Origin: Arcticibacterium sp047623945
GTDB lineage: Bacteria > Bacteroidota > Bacteroidia > Cytophagales > Spirosomataceae
Direction: 5' to 3'
Length of the DNA: 64,000 bases
Assembly (NCBI GenBank): GCA_047623945.1
Contig: JBLHOT010000003.1
Coordinates: 45,870 to 109,869 of the forward strand
Of this stretch, positions 25,641 to 34,422 are shown one piece after another (the stretch's first letter is position 1; each line of letters begins with the position of its first letter). Made by a program: the position numbers and the translations under genes. The notes under the pieces were generated by a model that had not been told where the DNA came from, searched no databases, and was given only the letters and a program-made list of their open reading frames with translations.

Positions 25641-27620
25641 TTATTTCTTTTTTATAATGGCTGCCCACCCACCGCCAGAAGCTAGTTTTATGCTGAGTTT
25701 GCTCATCGCGTCCACTTCCATGTTTTCGATTTTATAATCCTCCGCATTTCTACTTGAATTGACACCATCTTTAAAGATTTCAGCAGTAAAGATGCCGTCA
25801 CCTAAAAATGAAAAATCAATCTCAATTTCTCTAGGTGTCCAATTTCCCATAGCTCCCACATACCATATCCCATCTTTTTTTCTCGCCACTGCAACCTCTT
25901 CCGCGACGGTTCCCAAAAGCGGGACAGTTTCAATAAAAACTGTTGGGATTTGAGCTATAAAGTCCGTTGTTTCTTGTTCCTTCATATAGGCAGTCGGACT
26001 ATCAGCTAGCATTTGAACAGGAGCTTCAAATAGAACATACATAGCCACTTGGTGGGCTCGTGTCCCTTGACTCATGGGCATAGAATGGCTTGCTCGGAAA
26101 TTTGACTTATTGCGATTTCGCATGGCTCCTGGCGTGTAATCCATTGGCCCAGCCACTTGCCTAATAAATGGCAACGAAGTATCATACCTTGGTATATCAT
26201 CATTCGGTGTCCATTTGACGTTTTCTAGCCCTTTGACGCCTTCAAAGTTTACTACGTTCGGGTAAGTTCTTTGGAGACCTTGTGGTTTAAAGAAACCATG
26301 GTAATCCATCATTAACTTGTATTTAGCAGCGATTTTAGACATTTCATAAACGGAGCGAAGCACCTCTTGGTCGTCTCTATCAAAGAAATCTACTTTAAAA
26401 CCTACCACTCCCATGTCGGAGTATTTCTTGCAAATTCCTTCCATATCACGAGTAAAGGCGTACCAAGAAGACCATAATATTACGCCCACATTTTTTGATT
26501 TAGCATAGGCCAAAGTGGACTCTAAGTCTAAATCTGGATTTTGTTCAAAGAGGTCCAACCTAGAAGACCAGCCATCATCAATGATGATATATTCTAGTCC
26601 ATTGGCATTAGCAAAATCTATGTAATACTTATAGGTTTCAAGATTAATTCCAGCCTCAAAATTTACCCCAGCTAACTGCCAATCATTCCACCAATCCCAT
26701 GAAATTTTACCCGGTTTTATCCAAGATTCATCAGCAATTCTTGATGGCTCCGCTAGTTTTTGAACCATGTCATTGTTTAACAATTCTTTGTCTTCTGAAG
26801 AAATAATAATGGTACGCCAAGGAAAGCTCCGTTTTCCTTCTACTTCGGCAATATAATCCGCTCTTTTCTTTGCCAATGTGTTCATTTTCCCTATTCCACC
26901 TTGATAAGATTCCAAAATAACTGGAGCAAAAATTGCTTTCAATCCATGAGCATTTGATTCATTTTTCTTCAAATACATTCCTGGGTAATCCTGCAAATCT
27001 GCCTCTGTAATAACAGCTTTTTTGCCATCGGCCAGTTCCACCATGATAGGTAAAAAAGCCATGGTGTCTTTTTTTGTGGCGGATAGATTATGCTCATCAT
27101 AGGTAGCTTCAAAAGATTGCATCCATATTTCATCACTTCTAAAATCTCTTACATAAGGCATAAATGCCTTATAATCTCCATCGAAATTAAAATCTGATTT
27201 TTCGTTTTTAATTATAAGCGATTGGTCAATATCGGTAACGAATCTATACGCGACCCCATCATTATATGCTCTAAATATGACAGCATAATTCTTATCAGTT
27301 TCAATGACCAATTCATTATATGAATCTATTACTTCCGATTTTTTATAAAATGGTGTTTTGAAACTACTGTTCGAAGAAGAAATTCGTTCTTTGGTTTTTC
27401 CTGTGTTTGTTCCAATAATCACCCCATTGTTTAATTCTAAGCTGATTTCAGACGGTTTCAATACAATGGTGCTTTCATGCGTAATCGCCCAGGTTGTTTT
27501 TTCTCCAGTACTTACCTTTATCTCAATTTTTTGATTAGGCGATTTTATGCTGTGGTTATATTGAGCTTGCGTCATATGGCTCAGTAATATAGTTATAAGG
27601 GTAATTGTAAATTTGTTCAT
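25641..27620 (-). CDS. Glycoside hydrolase family 97, probable retaining alpha-galactosidase
   Basis: This is a 659-residue exported enzyme (signal peptide to about TQAQ). It has the three GH97 parts: N-terminal beta-sandwich (about 22-290), catalytic barrel (300-570) and a small C-terminal sheet. The barrel shows KISWDWWNDWQ, EYIIIDDGWS, GFKVDFFDR with Asp411, and NFEGVKG with Glu460. From knowledge of the family, an aspartate at the end of strand 4 marks the retaining alpha-galactosidase branch, while the inverting alpha-glucosidase SusB lacks it. Asp411 therefore suggests alpha-galactosidase. Its neighbour, a GH26 mannanase, supports action on galactomannan. The substrate remains inferred. 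Confidence 0.85.
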   Translation of the reverse strand: MNKFTITLITILLSHMTQAQYNHSIKSPNQKIEIKVSTGEKTTWAITHESTIVLKPSEISLELNNGVIIGTNTGKTKERISSSNSSFKTPFYKKSEVIDSYNELVIETDKNYAVIFRAYNDGVAYRFVTDIDQSLIIKNEKSDFNFDGDYKAFMPYVRDFRSDEIWMQSFEATYDEHNLSATKKDTMAFLPIMVELADGKKAVITEADLQDYPGMYLKKNESNAHGLKAIFAPVILESYQGGIGKMNTLAKKRADYIAEVEGKRSFPWRTIIISSEDKELLNNDMVQKLAEPSRIADESWIKPGKISWDWWNDWQLAGVNFEAGINLETYKYYIDFANANGLEYIIIDDGWSSRLDLFEQNPDLDLESTLAYAKSKNVGVILWSSWYAFTRDMEGICKKYSDMGVVGFKVDFFDRDDQEVLRSVYEMSKIAAKYKLMMDYHGFFKPQGLQRTYPNVVNFEGVKGLENVKWTPNDDIPRYDTSLPFIRQVAGPMDYTPGAMRNRNKSNFRASHSMPMSQGTRAHQVAMYVLFEAPVQMLADSPTAYMKEQETTDFIAQIPTVFIETVPLLGTVAEEVAVARKKDGIWYVGAMGNWTPREIEIDFSFLGDGIFTAEIFKDGVNSSRNAEDYKIENMEVDAMSKLSIKLASGGGWAAIIKKK

Positions 27621-27714
27621 ATTAATGTAATAGGGTATTAATTCAAATGTATTGTTTTACCAAATTTAACTTAATACCTTATATTTAAAAGACTTAAAGT
27701 TGTAGATATAACGA

Positions 27715-28239
27715 ATGGTTGAACTAGAACAAGTATTGGATAAATATGGCGAAAAGGGAGAGAAAACTAGCTGGACTTTTGCAATAATTAAAGCCAGAAT
27801 TGCCAACGAATTGAAACCTAATACTAAAAAATCATTTAGAGTTAAAGGGTTTATAGATCAATTACCAATTAAGCAATTGGCACTAATACCGATTGGTGAG
27901 GGAGATTTTATTCTTCCTGTAAATGCTAACATTCGTCGTAAAATAGGTAAAGAGGATGGAAATAACGTTATGCTAAAGTTGGAAGAGGATTTCAGTGAGT
28001 TTCAATTTTCAGAAGATTTCTTGGCTTGTTTGGAAGACGAACCTAAAGCCAATGACTTTTTTGGGACACTGTCGCCAGGCCATCAACGTTATTTTTCAAA
28101 ATGGATAGAATCCGCAAAGGCTATTGAAACCAAAACTAAACGCTTAGGCCAATGCTTATACGGCCTTGCTAATGAAATGGATTACGGACAGATGATTCGG
28201 TTTTTTAAGAAAAAGAACGACGAAAAAATCTCTAATTGA
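27715..28239 (+). CDS. YdeI/OmpD-associated family protein with DUF1905 domain
   Basis: This is a 174-residue cytoplasmic-type protein without a signal peptide. The N-terminal half fits DUF1905 (ARIANELKPNTKKSFRVKGF, then PVNANIRRKIGKEDGNNVML). The C-terminal half fits the YdeI/OmpD-associated domain (SPGHQRYFSKWIESAKAIET). Relatives are called bacteriocin-protection proteins, but the biochemical role is not established. The end overlaps the convergent acyltransferase gene by 8 bases. Confidence 0.8.
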   Translation: MVELEQVLDKYGEKGEKTSWTFAIIKARIANELKPNTKKSFRVKGFIDQLPIKQLALIPIGEGDFILPVNANIRRKIGKEDGNNVMLKLEEDFSEFQFSEDFLACLEDEPKANDFFGTLSPGHQRYFSKWIESAKAIETKTKRLGQCLYGLANEMDYGQMIRFFKKKNDEKISN

Positions 28240-28999
28240 TCTGGGTCTCCATGTTATACTCCGATTTTTCTAGGCCATAAAACTCGTCTAAGTCTCCTTG
28301 AATAACATCATAGACTTGCTTCTTTAAGTTCTCTTTATCTTTTAAAGTCAAATTTCTGGTGTCAATGGCCTTGTTGATAATCACCTTTGGAATACTCCAC
28401 CGGAACAGGCTGACTGGATTAATTTTATATAAATTCACAAGTGAAATAGGCACAATAGGCACTTGGTTTTCTATCGCCATCACAAATGGACCGTCCTTGA
28501 ACGGTTGATGCATTTTAGGTATTTGCTCCGACGCAATACCGCCTTCCGGCATTATAAAAACGCTGCGTCCTTCTTTTAAAGCTCGTATGCCTCTTTTCAT
28601 GGTTGTTACTCTACTATTTTTGTCGCTCCTATTTACAGCAATATGAAGCTGATCGAACATATAGCCAAACCATGGGATTTTCGTTACTGAACTTTTCCCA
28701 ACAAAAGCAAAGTGATTATACACGATGTTAACTCCTGCAGGGACGTCTAAATAGCTAAAATGATTAGAGACAAAAACATAGGCTTTATCTTTGCTTGGCC
28801 TAAACTTCCAGTTCTTTTGCATCCACATGCCCGTGAAGAAAAAGAAAATATAGGACCAAAACCTGATTATTCTATGACCGAACCTGTGCCACTTTTTGTT
28901 TTGTATGCAGATAAAGATAAATGGGTAAATGACAAGAAAGGGTATCAAAAACACCAAACCACACCAAACAGTATAAAGAATATTTAATCCTTTTCTCAT
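28232..28999 (-). CDS. 1-acyl-glycerol-3-phosphate acyltransferase (PlsC-like)
   Basis: This 255-residue membrane-associated acyltransferase probably transfers a fatty acyl chain to lysophosphatidate in phospholipid synthesis. It has an N-terminal membrane segment (LVFLIPFLVIYPFIFICI), the HX4D motif in NHFSYLD and the second motif as FIMPEGG, where the common form is PEGT. VPIVPISLVN is the third conserved block. The TerC gene lies 15 bases upstream on the same strand. Confidence 0.9.
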   Translation of the reverse strand: MRKGLNILYTVWCGLVFLIPFLVIYPFIFICIQNKKWHRFGHRIIRFWSYIFFFFTGMWMQKNWKFRPSKDKAYVFVSNHFSYLDVPAGVNIVYNHFAFVGKSSVTKIPWFGYMFDQLHIAVNRSDKNSRVTTMKRGIRALKEGRSVFIMPEGGIASEQIPKMHQPFKDGPFVMAIENQVPIVPISLVNLYKINPVSLFRWSIPKVIINKAIDTRNLTLKDKENLKKQVYDVIQGDLDEFYGLEKSEYNMETQIN

Positions 29000-29014
29000 A
29001 AATTAAGAATATGG

Positions 29015-29776
29015 TTAATCCTTAGTAATATGCTTATGTAACTCGACAGGCTTGGAACTCTTTCTCATTTTTATGTTCAGCATTTCTACTAAAAACGAGA
29101 ATGCCATTGCAAAGTAGACATAACCCTTAGGCACCGCAAAGTGAAAAGCTTCTGCTATAAGCAAGGTACCAATCATTACTAAAAAGGAGAGTGCCAATAC
29201 TTTAACTGTTGGATGCTTTTCTACGAAATCACCCACGGGCTTAGCAAAAACGAGCATTCCAATAGTAGAAAGAACGATGGCAACAGCCATAACAGAAATA
29301 ACATCTGTCATACCCACTGCAGTAATAATAGAATCTACAGAGAAAATTATATTAACAACCGTAATATCTAATACAGCCCTAGTAAGCGAAGAGGCCCCTT
29401 TGCTTGTATTCATATCATCATTTTTACCTTCCAACTTATGATGAATTTCAGTAGTGGACTTATATAAGAGAAATAGACCTCCACCAAGAAGTATCAATCC
29501 TTTACCACTCATTCCTAAATCATAAGGTAAGCCTAGGTCTTGCAGGTTGAAAAGGTCTTTTTCTAGGCCGAGTATCCAACCCAAAAAGAACAACAAACCC
29601 ACTCTGATAAACATGGCGGAAACCAACCCTATATTTCGAGCCCTCTTTTGCTCTTTCTCAGGGAGTTTTCCTGAAATAATAGAAATAAAGATGATGTTAT
29701 CTACACCCAGTATCATTTCTAAAAGGGTAAGCGTAAATATGCTGGTGAGAGCGGCTGTGGTTAGAAGTTCTTCCAT
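29015..29776 (-). CDS. TerC family integral membrane protein
   Basis: This is a 253-residue inner-membrane protein of the TerC family with about seven helices. It carries the two acidic signature regions of the family, LEMILGVDNIIFISI in helix 1-2 and ITVVNIIFSVDSIITAVGM in the middle. Family members are linked to metal (manganese or tellurite) homeostasis. There is no tellurite gene cluster here, so a housekeeping metal role is more likely. It is probably co-transcribed with the downstream acyltransferase gene. Confidence 0.9.
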   Translation of the reverse strand: MEELLTTAALTSIFTLTLLEMILGVDNIIFISIISGKLPEKEQKRARNIGLVSAMFIRVGLLFFLGWILGLEKDLFNLQDLGLPYDLGMSGKGLILLGGGLFLLYKSTTEIHHKLEGKNDDMNTSKGASSLTRAVLDITVVNIIFSVDSIITAVGMTDVISVMAVAIVLSTIGMLVFAKPVGDFVEKHPTVKVLALSFLVMIGTLLIAEAFHFAVPKGYVYFAMAFSFLVEMLNIKMRKSSKPVELHKHITKD

Positions 29777-29846
29777 ATTAAATTAATTTGTCTCTAAAGT
29801 ATTTTATATCACAGGCATTTACATGATGCCTTCTTTCAAGATCTAT

Positions 29847-30818
29847 TTATCTTTTTGCAAACTGCTCAGCAAACAGAATCATTTCATCTTCCGATAAATG
29901 CTTTGACGCTATTAAAAATCTGTATTTTAAGGTGACTTTTTGACCTTCATAAAGTTCTAGGTCAGAGGTCTCCCTTCCCTTAGAAAAAACATTCGATCCT
30001 ATATTATTTACGGCATACAGTCCATATCCCCTGGCGTGCCAATTTGCAGGATAATTATGGTTTTCAGGGTGGTCAAACATAGCTAAAGATACCTTTTCCT
30101 TCACTATGGTACCCGTTAAGTTCATCCATCCAGAGCGTTTACTCCAGACCTCAGAGCCAGAGATTCCAGTATCGTTGAAGTAGTTTCCTGTAGCAACATA
30201 GGTCATTTTAGTATCTGGATGCTCCAATTCTTTGGCAAGGCGTATCGCAAACATGCCTTCTTTGTTATCTGCAAAAAGTACTGGAACCTGAGCACGCAGG
30301 GTTGTTATTCTATCTATAATCCTAACCGTAGGTGTACCAGAGAAACTATATCTTGTTTCTTCTTTTAAAAGTAATTGGTTATCTGATCCCTTCCAATCGG
30401 CGGTTACCAGAAGTTCGCCGGAATTTTTCCCTGACTTAACACTCTTAACTCCTGTGTGTACTATTGTGCCATAGTCTTTTTTGGATTGGTCTACGTCATT
30501 AGAGTTATTCCAAAAATCATTTCCGTTTACATCCCCATTATTCAGCCAAAGACCTACATGATGTGGATGATCTTGTCTTTCGCCTTCTCTAGGGTCAAAA
30601 GGCCAGCCGCGAGTCACAAAATTACCCTGAGGAGATAGAATAGGATACAGTACTGGTTTTTTAAGAACGTCTTCTGATGGGTAGAAGTAGCTCGTAAAGG
30701 GTTCGCCGTTTACCAATACCTCCACCTTTTTCTGATCAGGGATGTTTTTTAATTGTATGGGAAGTGCCTGTCCAAGACAGCAGATTGGTAGTAAAATAAG
30801 GCATGTAAGTGTTTTCAT
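29847..30818 (-). CDS. PmoA-like protein (DUF6807 type), exported
   Basis: This is a 323-residue exported protein (signal peptide to about CCLGQA). The sequence fits the family annotated as PmoA/DUF6807, common in polysaccharide-degrading Bacteroidota and Planctomycetes: RGWPFDPREGERQDHPHHVG, then LWLNNGDVNGNDFWNN, and MFDHPENHNYPANWHARGYG. The name comes from an old automatic label; methane oxidation is not implied. The histidine-rich segment could be an active site. It lies in the general neighbourhood of the carbohydrate block but in its own transcription unit. Confidence 0.8.
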   Translation of the reverse strand: MKTLTCLILLPICCLGQALPIQLKNIPDQKKVEVLVNGEPFTSYFYPSEDVLKKPVLYPILSPQGNFVTRGWPFDPREGERQDHPHHVGLWLNNGDVNGNDFWNNSNDVDQSKKDYGTIVHTGVKSVKSGKNSGELLVTADWKGSDNQLLLKEETRYSFSGTPTVRIIDRITTLRAQVPVLFADNKEGMFAIRLAKELEHPDTKMTYVATGNYFNDTGISGSEVWSKRSGWMNLTGTIVKEKVSLAMFDHPENHNYPANWHARGYGLYAVNNIGSNVFSKGRETSDLELYEGQKVTLKYRFLIASKHLSEDEMILFAEQFAKR

Positions 30819-30846
30819 TTCATTATAGGTTTCGTCAAAAATAAAA

Positions 30847-30880
30847 AATCCTCAGTTTGTTTGATTCAAACTGAGGATAA
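30847..30880. terminator. Hairpin terminator
   Basis: TCCTCAGTTTG (30849-30859) pairs perfectly with CAAACTGAGGA (30867-30877) around a seven-base loop, with an A run on the left that becomes a U run for minus-strand transcripts. It lies between the thioredoxin gene and the PmoA-like gene and should end the minus-strand thioredoxin transcript. Confidence 0.8.
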
Positions 30881-30910
30881 ATTCCTTTGGTATAAGATAA
30901 ATACTATGAC

Positions 30911-31210
30911 TTATAAATGAGGTTTCACTGCACTTTTTAGTTGTGGGAGCATCATCGTTCCACTTTGGCGAAATAGCTGCTTGCTGTTTTTAAATACCAT
31001 AACGGTAGGCACACTATTCACACTGAATTTACGCTGCAGGACCTTGTTTTTGTCGATGTCTATTTTCACAACCTTTATCTTGTCCCCCATTTCGTCAGCA
31101 AGCTGTTGAAGAGCGGGAGACATAGCCTTACAAGGCCCACACCACGTAGCAAAAAAATCTACAACCACTGGCTTATCACTATCTATTAATTCTTCGAATG
31201 TTCCTGTCAT
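30911..31210 (-). CDS. trxA: Thioredoxin
   Basis: This is a 99-residue single-domain thioredoxin, a cytoplasmic disulfide reductase. The redox site is WCGPCK (Cys24 and Cys27), preceded by VVVDFFAT. The cis-proline segment is NSVPTVMVFK. Length is normal. It follows the DUF983 gene by 29 bases on the same strand. A terminator closes the transcript downstream. Confidence 0.95.
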   Translation of the reverse strand: MTGTFEELIDSDKPVVVDFFATWCGPCKAMSPALQQLADEMGDKIKVVKIDIDKNKVLQRKFSVNSVPTVMVFKNSKQLFRQSGTMMLPQLKSAVKPHL

Positions 31211-31239
31211 CTTCTTCTTTCTTTAATGTTTTCAAGATA

Positions 31240-31620
31240 CTAACGAGCTCCTGTCTTCTCTGGTTCATATTTGATCATGATCGTTAACCAAATAGAACGC
31301 GACAGTCTATAAAGAATGGGAACCAAAAAAACAGTTATTAAAACATACAAACCTATATAGAGCCTCCAATCGATTTTGCCTTCAAATAGAATATACCAAA
31401 GTACTGTCGCCGTCACAAAAAGACCAATGTTTAACATGTAGCTAACATACATGGCACCATAAAAGAACCCCCCCTCTTTCTCATACTTAAGGCCACAACT
31501 GCCGCAATTTGCGTCCATTACAAACATACTTCCCATTTTATATGGGTTTTTAGCTTCAAACAAGTCGCCTCTTTCACACCTAGGGCACTTAAATTTAAGA
31601 GCTGCTTTAATGTTTCCCAT
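31240..31620 (-). CDS. DUF983 family membrane protein with zinc ribbon
   Basis: This 126-residue protein fits DUF983: an N-terminal zinc ribbon with two CxxC pairs (CPRC and CGSC) is followed by two hydrophobic helices (YVSYMLNIGLFVTATVLWYI and LYIGLYVLITVFLVPILY). It is probably a small inner-membrane protein; function is unknown. It forms a two-gene unit with thioredoxin. Confidence 0.85.
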   Translation of the reverse strand: MGNIKAALKFKCPRCERGDLFEAKNPYKMGSMFVMDANCGSCGLKYEKEGGFFYGAMYVSYMLNIGLFVTATVLWYILFEGKIDWRLYIGLYVLITVFLVPILYRLSRSIWLTIMIKYEPEKTGAR

Positions 31621-31828
31621 TTCCTCTTTCTCCGTTTATAGCCGCAAAAGTACCAAATAATCTTCTGTGCCTAAGGAATTCTTCTCCCTAAGAATACTGG
31701 CGGAGTCCCTTATTTTAAGAAGATAATTCCAAAAGGCTCATAAGGGCACATTGAGCCAAATTCGTCACACATTGAACGTCATACACTAAAAATAGCCAAA
31801 TAGAATATACACCTTTGTCTTGTTAAAA

Positions 31829-31848
31829 AAGGAGCAAATTTGCCCCTT
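31829..31848. promoter_or_regulatory. Dyad upstream of leuC, possible operator
   Basis: The 20 bases AAGGAGCAAATTTGCCCCTT form an inverted repeat with one mismatched pair, 34 bases before the leuC start. It could be an operator or the base of a leader hairpin. There is no matching second copy that I noticed in the window. Confidence 0.3.
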
Positions 31849-31881
31849 GAACGATGTTTGACAAAACCATAATAATATAAG

Positions 31882-33279
31882 ATGTCTAAATCATTATTTG
31901 ATAAAGTCTGGGATGCTCATGTGGTAAAAAGCATAGAAGATGGTCCAGATGTTTTTTTTATAGACCGTCATTTCATTCATGAAGTGACCAGTCCAGTAGC
32001 TTTCTTAGGGTTAGAAAGTAGAGGTGTTGGTGTGCAATTTCCTGAAAGGACTTTTGCCACAGCTGACCACAATACTCCTACCATTAATCAGCACCTTCCT
32101 GTAGAAGATCCACTCTCAGCCAACCAATTAAGGGCTCTAGAAGGAAGCTCTGCCAAATACGGCATTTCTCATTGGGGCCTTGGTCACGAAAAGAACGGTA
32201 TTGTACACGTAGTAGGGCCAGAAAATGGTATTACCCTTCCAGGTATGACCATCGTTTGTGGTGACTCTCATACCTCTACTCATGGTGCTTTTGGAGCCAT
32301 TGCTTTTGGAATTGGAACTTCGGAAGTAGAAATGGTTCTTTCTTCGCAGTGCATCATGCAGCCAAAACCAAAGAAAATGAGAATTACGGTAAATGGCCCA
32401 TTAGGAAAAGCCGTTCTTTCAAAAGACGTTGTCCTTTATATTATTGCTCAAATTTCTGCTGCCGGAGCTACTGGTTATTTTGTAGAATACGCCGGTGATG
32501 TCTTTGAGAAAATGAGCATGGAAGGTCGTATGACCGTCTGTAACATGACCATAGAAATGGGTGCACGTGGTGGTATGATTGCTCCAGACGAAACAACTTT
32601 TGCATACTTAAAAGGTCGTGAGCAAACTCCTAAAGGAGACGATTGGGAAAAGCTCCTTAAATATTGGGCTACACTTAAAACGGATGACGATGCCGTTTTT
32701 GATAAAGAACTTCATTTTAATGCGGAAGACATTGAGCCACAAATCACTTATGGAACAAACCCTGGTCTAGGAACTAGTATCTCTAGTATAATCCCTAAAG
32801 CAGCTGAAGTAATAGACGGAGCAGAAAGCTATAAAAAGTCACTTTCTTACATGGGCTTTGCCGAAGGTGAAAGCATGATTGGCAAACCTGTGGATTATGT
32901 ATTTATCGGTAGCTGCACCAACGGAAGAATTGAAGACTTCAGGGCTTTTGCGTCTATTGTTAAAGGAAGAAAGAAGGCAGACAACGTTACCGCTTGGCTG
33001 GTACCTGGGTCTCATATTGTAGAATCTCAAATCAAGGAAGAAGGTCTTTTAGACATTTTTACTGCCGCTGGTTTTGAACTACGTCAGCCTGGCTGCTCGG
33101 CATGTTTGGCTATGAATGATGACAAAGTTCCTGCAGGAAAACTAGCGGTTTCTACTTCTAATAGAAACTTCGAAGGGCGTCAAGGACCAAACTCAAGAAC
33201 TCTTTTAGCATCTCCATTGGTTGCCGCCGCTGCGGCTGTTACTGGCGTCGTTAGTGACCCTCGGGGCTTGATGGACTAG
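31882..33279 (+). CDS. leuC: 3-isopropylmalate dehydratase large subunit
   Basis: This is a 465-residue aconitase-family subunit that, with LeuD, isomerises 2- to 3-isopropylmalate in leucine synthesis. It shows the 4Fe-4S cysteine context SCTNGR and GCSACLAMNDD, the early RHFIHEVTSPVAF block and the GDSHTSTHGAFGA signature. Length is normal for bacterial LeuC. It opens the operon leuC, (four-helix gene), leuD, leuA-like, leuB. Confidence 0.97.
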   Translation: MSKSLFDKVWDAHVVKSIEDGPDVFFIDRHFIHEVTSPVAFLGLESRGVGVQFPERTFATADHNTPTINQHLPVEDPLSANQLRALEGSSAKYGISHWGLGHEKNGIVHVVGPENGITLPGMTIVCGDSHTSTHGAFGAIAFGIGTSEVEMVLSSQCIMQPKPKKMRITVNGPLGKAVLSKDVVLYIIAQISAAGATGYFVEYAGDVFEKMSMEGRMTVCNMTIEMGARGGMIAPDETTFAYLKGREQTPKGDDWEKLLKYWATLKTDDDAVFDKELHFNAEDIEPQITYGTNPGLGTSISSIIPKAAEVIDGAESYKKSLSYMGFAEGESMIGKPVDYVFIGSCTNGRIEDFRAFASIVKGRKKADNVTAWLVPGSHIVESQIKEEGLLDIFTAAGFELRQPGCSACLAMNDDKVPAGKLAVSTSNRNFEGRQGPNSRTLLASPLVAAAAAVTGVVSDPRGLMD

Positions 33280-33695
33280 TGTGCTATAAGCTTTAGGTAA
33301 TAAGCAGTAAGTGAATGAGAAATTTTAAGAAATATGATGTTTCGCAGTTGGTTCATCAGTTCGTTTTGAACATATATGAGGTGACCCGTTCTTTTTCTAA
33401 AGAAGAACGTTACGGTATTACTAGCCAATTAAGAAGAGCGTCCGTATCTGTTCCTACTAACTTTAGTGAAGGTTGTGGAAGGAGTTCTGATGTTCAGTTC
33501 TTTCGCTTTATTCATATAGCACAAGGCTCAGGACATGAATCAGAGCTTTTGCTTGAATTATCATTTGACTTAAAATATATAAACTTAGAAGTATTCGAAA
33601 AATTAAACACCGAGATAAATACCATTAAACGTAAAATGTATAGTCTCGAACAAAAAATTAAAGCTTAAAGCATATGGCTTAAAGCCCAAAGTAAA
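33280..33695. mobile_element. IVS-type element carrying a four-helix-bundle gene, inside the leu operon
   Basis: The segment between leuC and leuD consists of the four-helix gene plus short ends related to each other. The left end is TGTGCTATAAGCTTTAGG; the right end is a 33-base motif (33663-33695, starting GCTTAAAGCATATGG). The right motif recurs at 35996-36028 with one mismatch, where no gene is present. The element resembles those that place this protein family in 23S rRNA intervening sequences, but it lies in a protein operon here. Confidence 0.5.
33315..33668 (+). CDS. Four-helix bundle protein (23S rRNA intervening-sequence family)
   Basis: This is a 117-residue helical protein with no signal peptide. 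It fits the four-helix bundle/S23 family: SFSKEERYGITSQLRRASVS, then VPTNFSEGCGR and FFRFIHIAQGSGHESELLLE are its conserved blocks. The biochemical function of the family is unknown; members often lie in intervening sequences of 23S rRNA genes or at scattered sites with repeat ends. Its stop codon overlaps the right-end repeat of the element. It separates leuC from leuD, which are normally adjacent, so it looks like an insertion that keeps the operon readable. Confidence 0.85.
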   Translation: MRNFKKYDVSQLVHQFVLNIYEVTRSFSKEERYGITSQLRRASVSVPTNFSEGCGRSSDVQFFRFIHIAQGSGHESELLLELSFDLKYINLEVFEKLNTEINTIKRKMYSLEQKIKA

Positions 33696-33699
33696 AATT

Positions 33700-34296
33700 A
33701 TGGCATACGATAAATTTACAGTACTAAGCAGCACTTGTGTTCCTCTTCCATTAGAGAATGTAGACACAGATCAAATTATTCCTGCTCGTTTCTTGAAGGC
33801 AACAAAGAGAGAGGCTTTTGGAGACAATCTATTCAGAGATTGGAGATATAACAACGATGATTCGCCGAAGGCTGATTTCGTTTTTAATAATGACCTATAC
33901 AATGGCGAAATATTAATTGCTGGCAGAAATTTCGGTTCTGGATCTAGTAGAGAGCACGCTGCTTGGGCCTTATACGATTATGGTTTTAGGTGTGTAGTCT
34001 CAAGTTTTTTCGCTGATATTTTTAAAGGGAACTCGCTAAATATTGGTTTGCTTCCAGTAACAGTTAGCCCAGCGTTTTTAGATAAAATATTCAAGGCGAT
34101 TGAGAAAGATCCTCAAGCTAAGATCACGGTTGATTTACCTGCTCAAAAAGTAACCATAGACGGATCAGGAGAAAGTGAAGGTTTTGAAATCAATGGTTAT
34201 AAGAAAAACAATATGGTCAATGGTTTTGATGATATTGATTATCTCCAAGCGATGAAAACACAAATTACAGCTTTTGAAGGCACCAGACCATTTTAG
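33700..34296 (+). CDS. leuD: 3-isopropylmalate dehydratase small subunit
   Basis: This is a 198-residue swivel-domain partner of LeuC. Characteristic blocks are PLPLENVDTDQIIPARFLK, the substrate loop AGRNFGSGSSREHAAWAL and KGNSLNIGLLPV. Length fits. It follows the inserted element by a few bases and precedes the leuA-like gene by 126 bases. Confidence 0.96.
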   Translation: MAYDKFTVLSSTCVPLPLENVDTDQIIPARFLKATKREAFGDNLFRDWRYNNDDSPKADFVFNNDLYNGEILIAGRNFGSGSSREHAAWALYDYGFRCVVSSFFADIFKGNSLNIGLLPVTVSPAFLDKIFKAIEKDPQAKITVDLPAQKVTIDGSGESEGFEINGYKKNNMVNGFDDIDYLQAMKTQITAFEGTRPF

Positions 34297-34422
34297 GATT
34301 GTTGCCAAATTTAAAACTGTTTTTTTTAGGTCGATTAGGATAATAATTAAATCAGAACACTAAATTGGCTGTCGATTTATTAATAACCACTATTTATACG
34401 CTGAACACAAATCGGCTTTGAT

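Noticed and set aside
29015..29776. Tellurite resistance locus
   Set aside because: TerC alone, without terA, terB, terD or terZ, is an ordinary membrane protein gene.
33315..33668. A 23S rRNA gene fragment around the four-helix gene
   Set aside because: The flanks are leuC and leuD coding sequence with no rRNA similarity that I can see.
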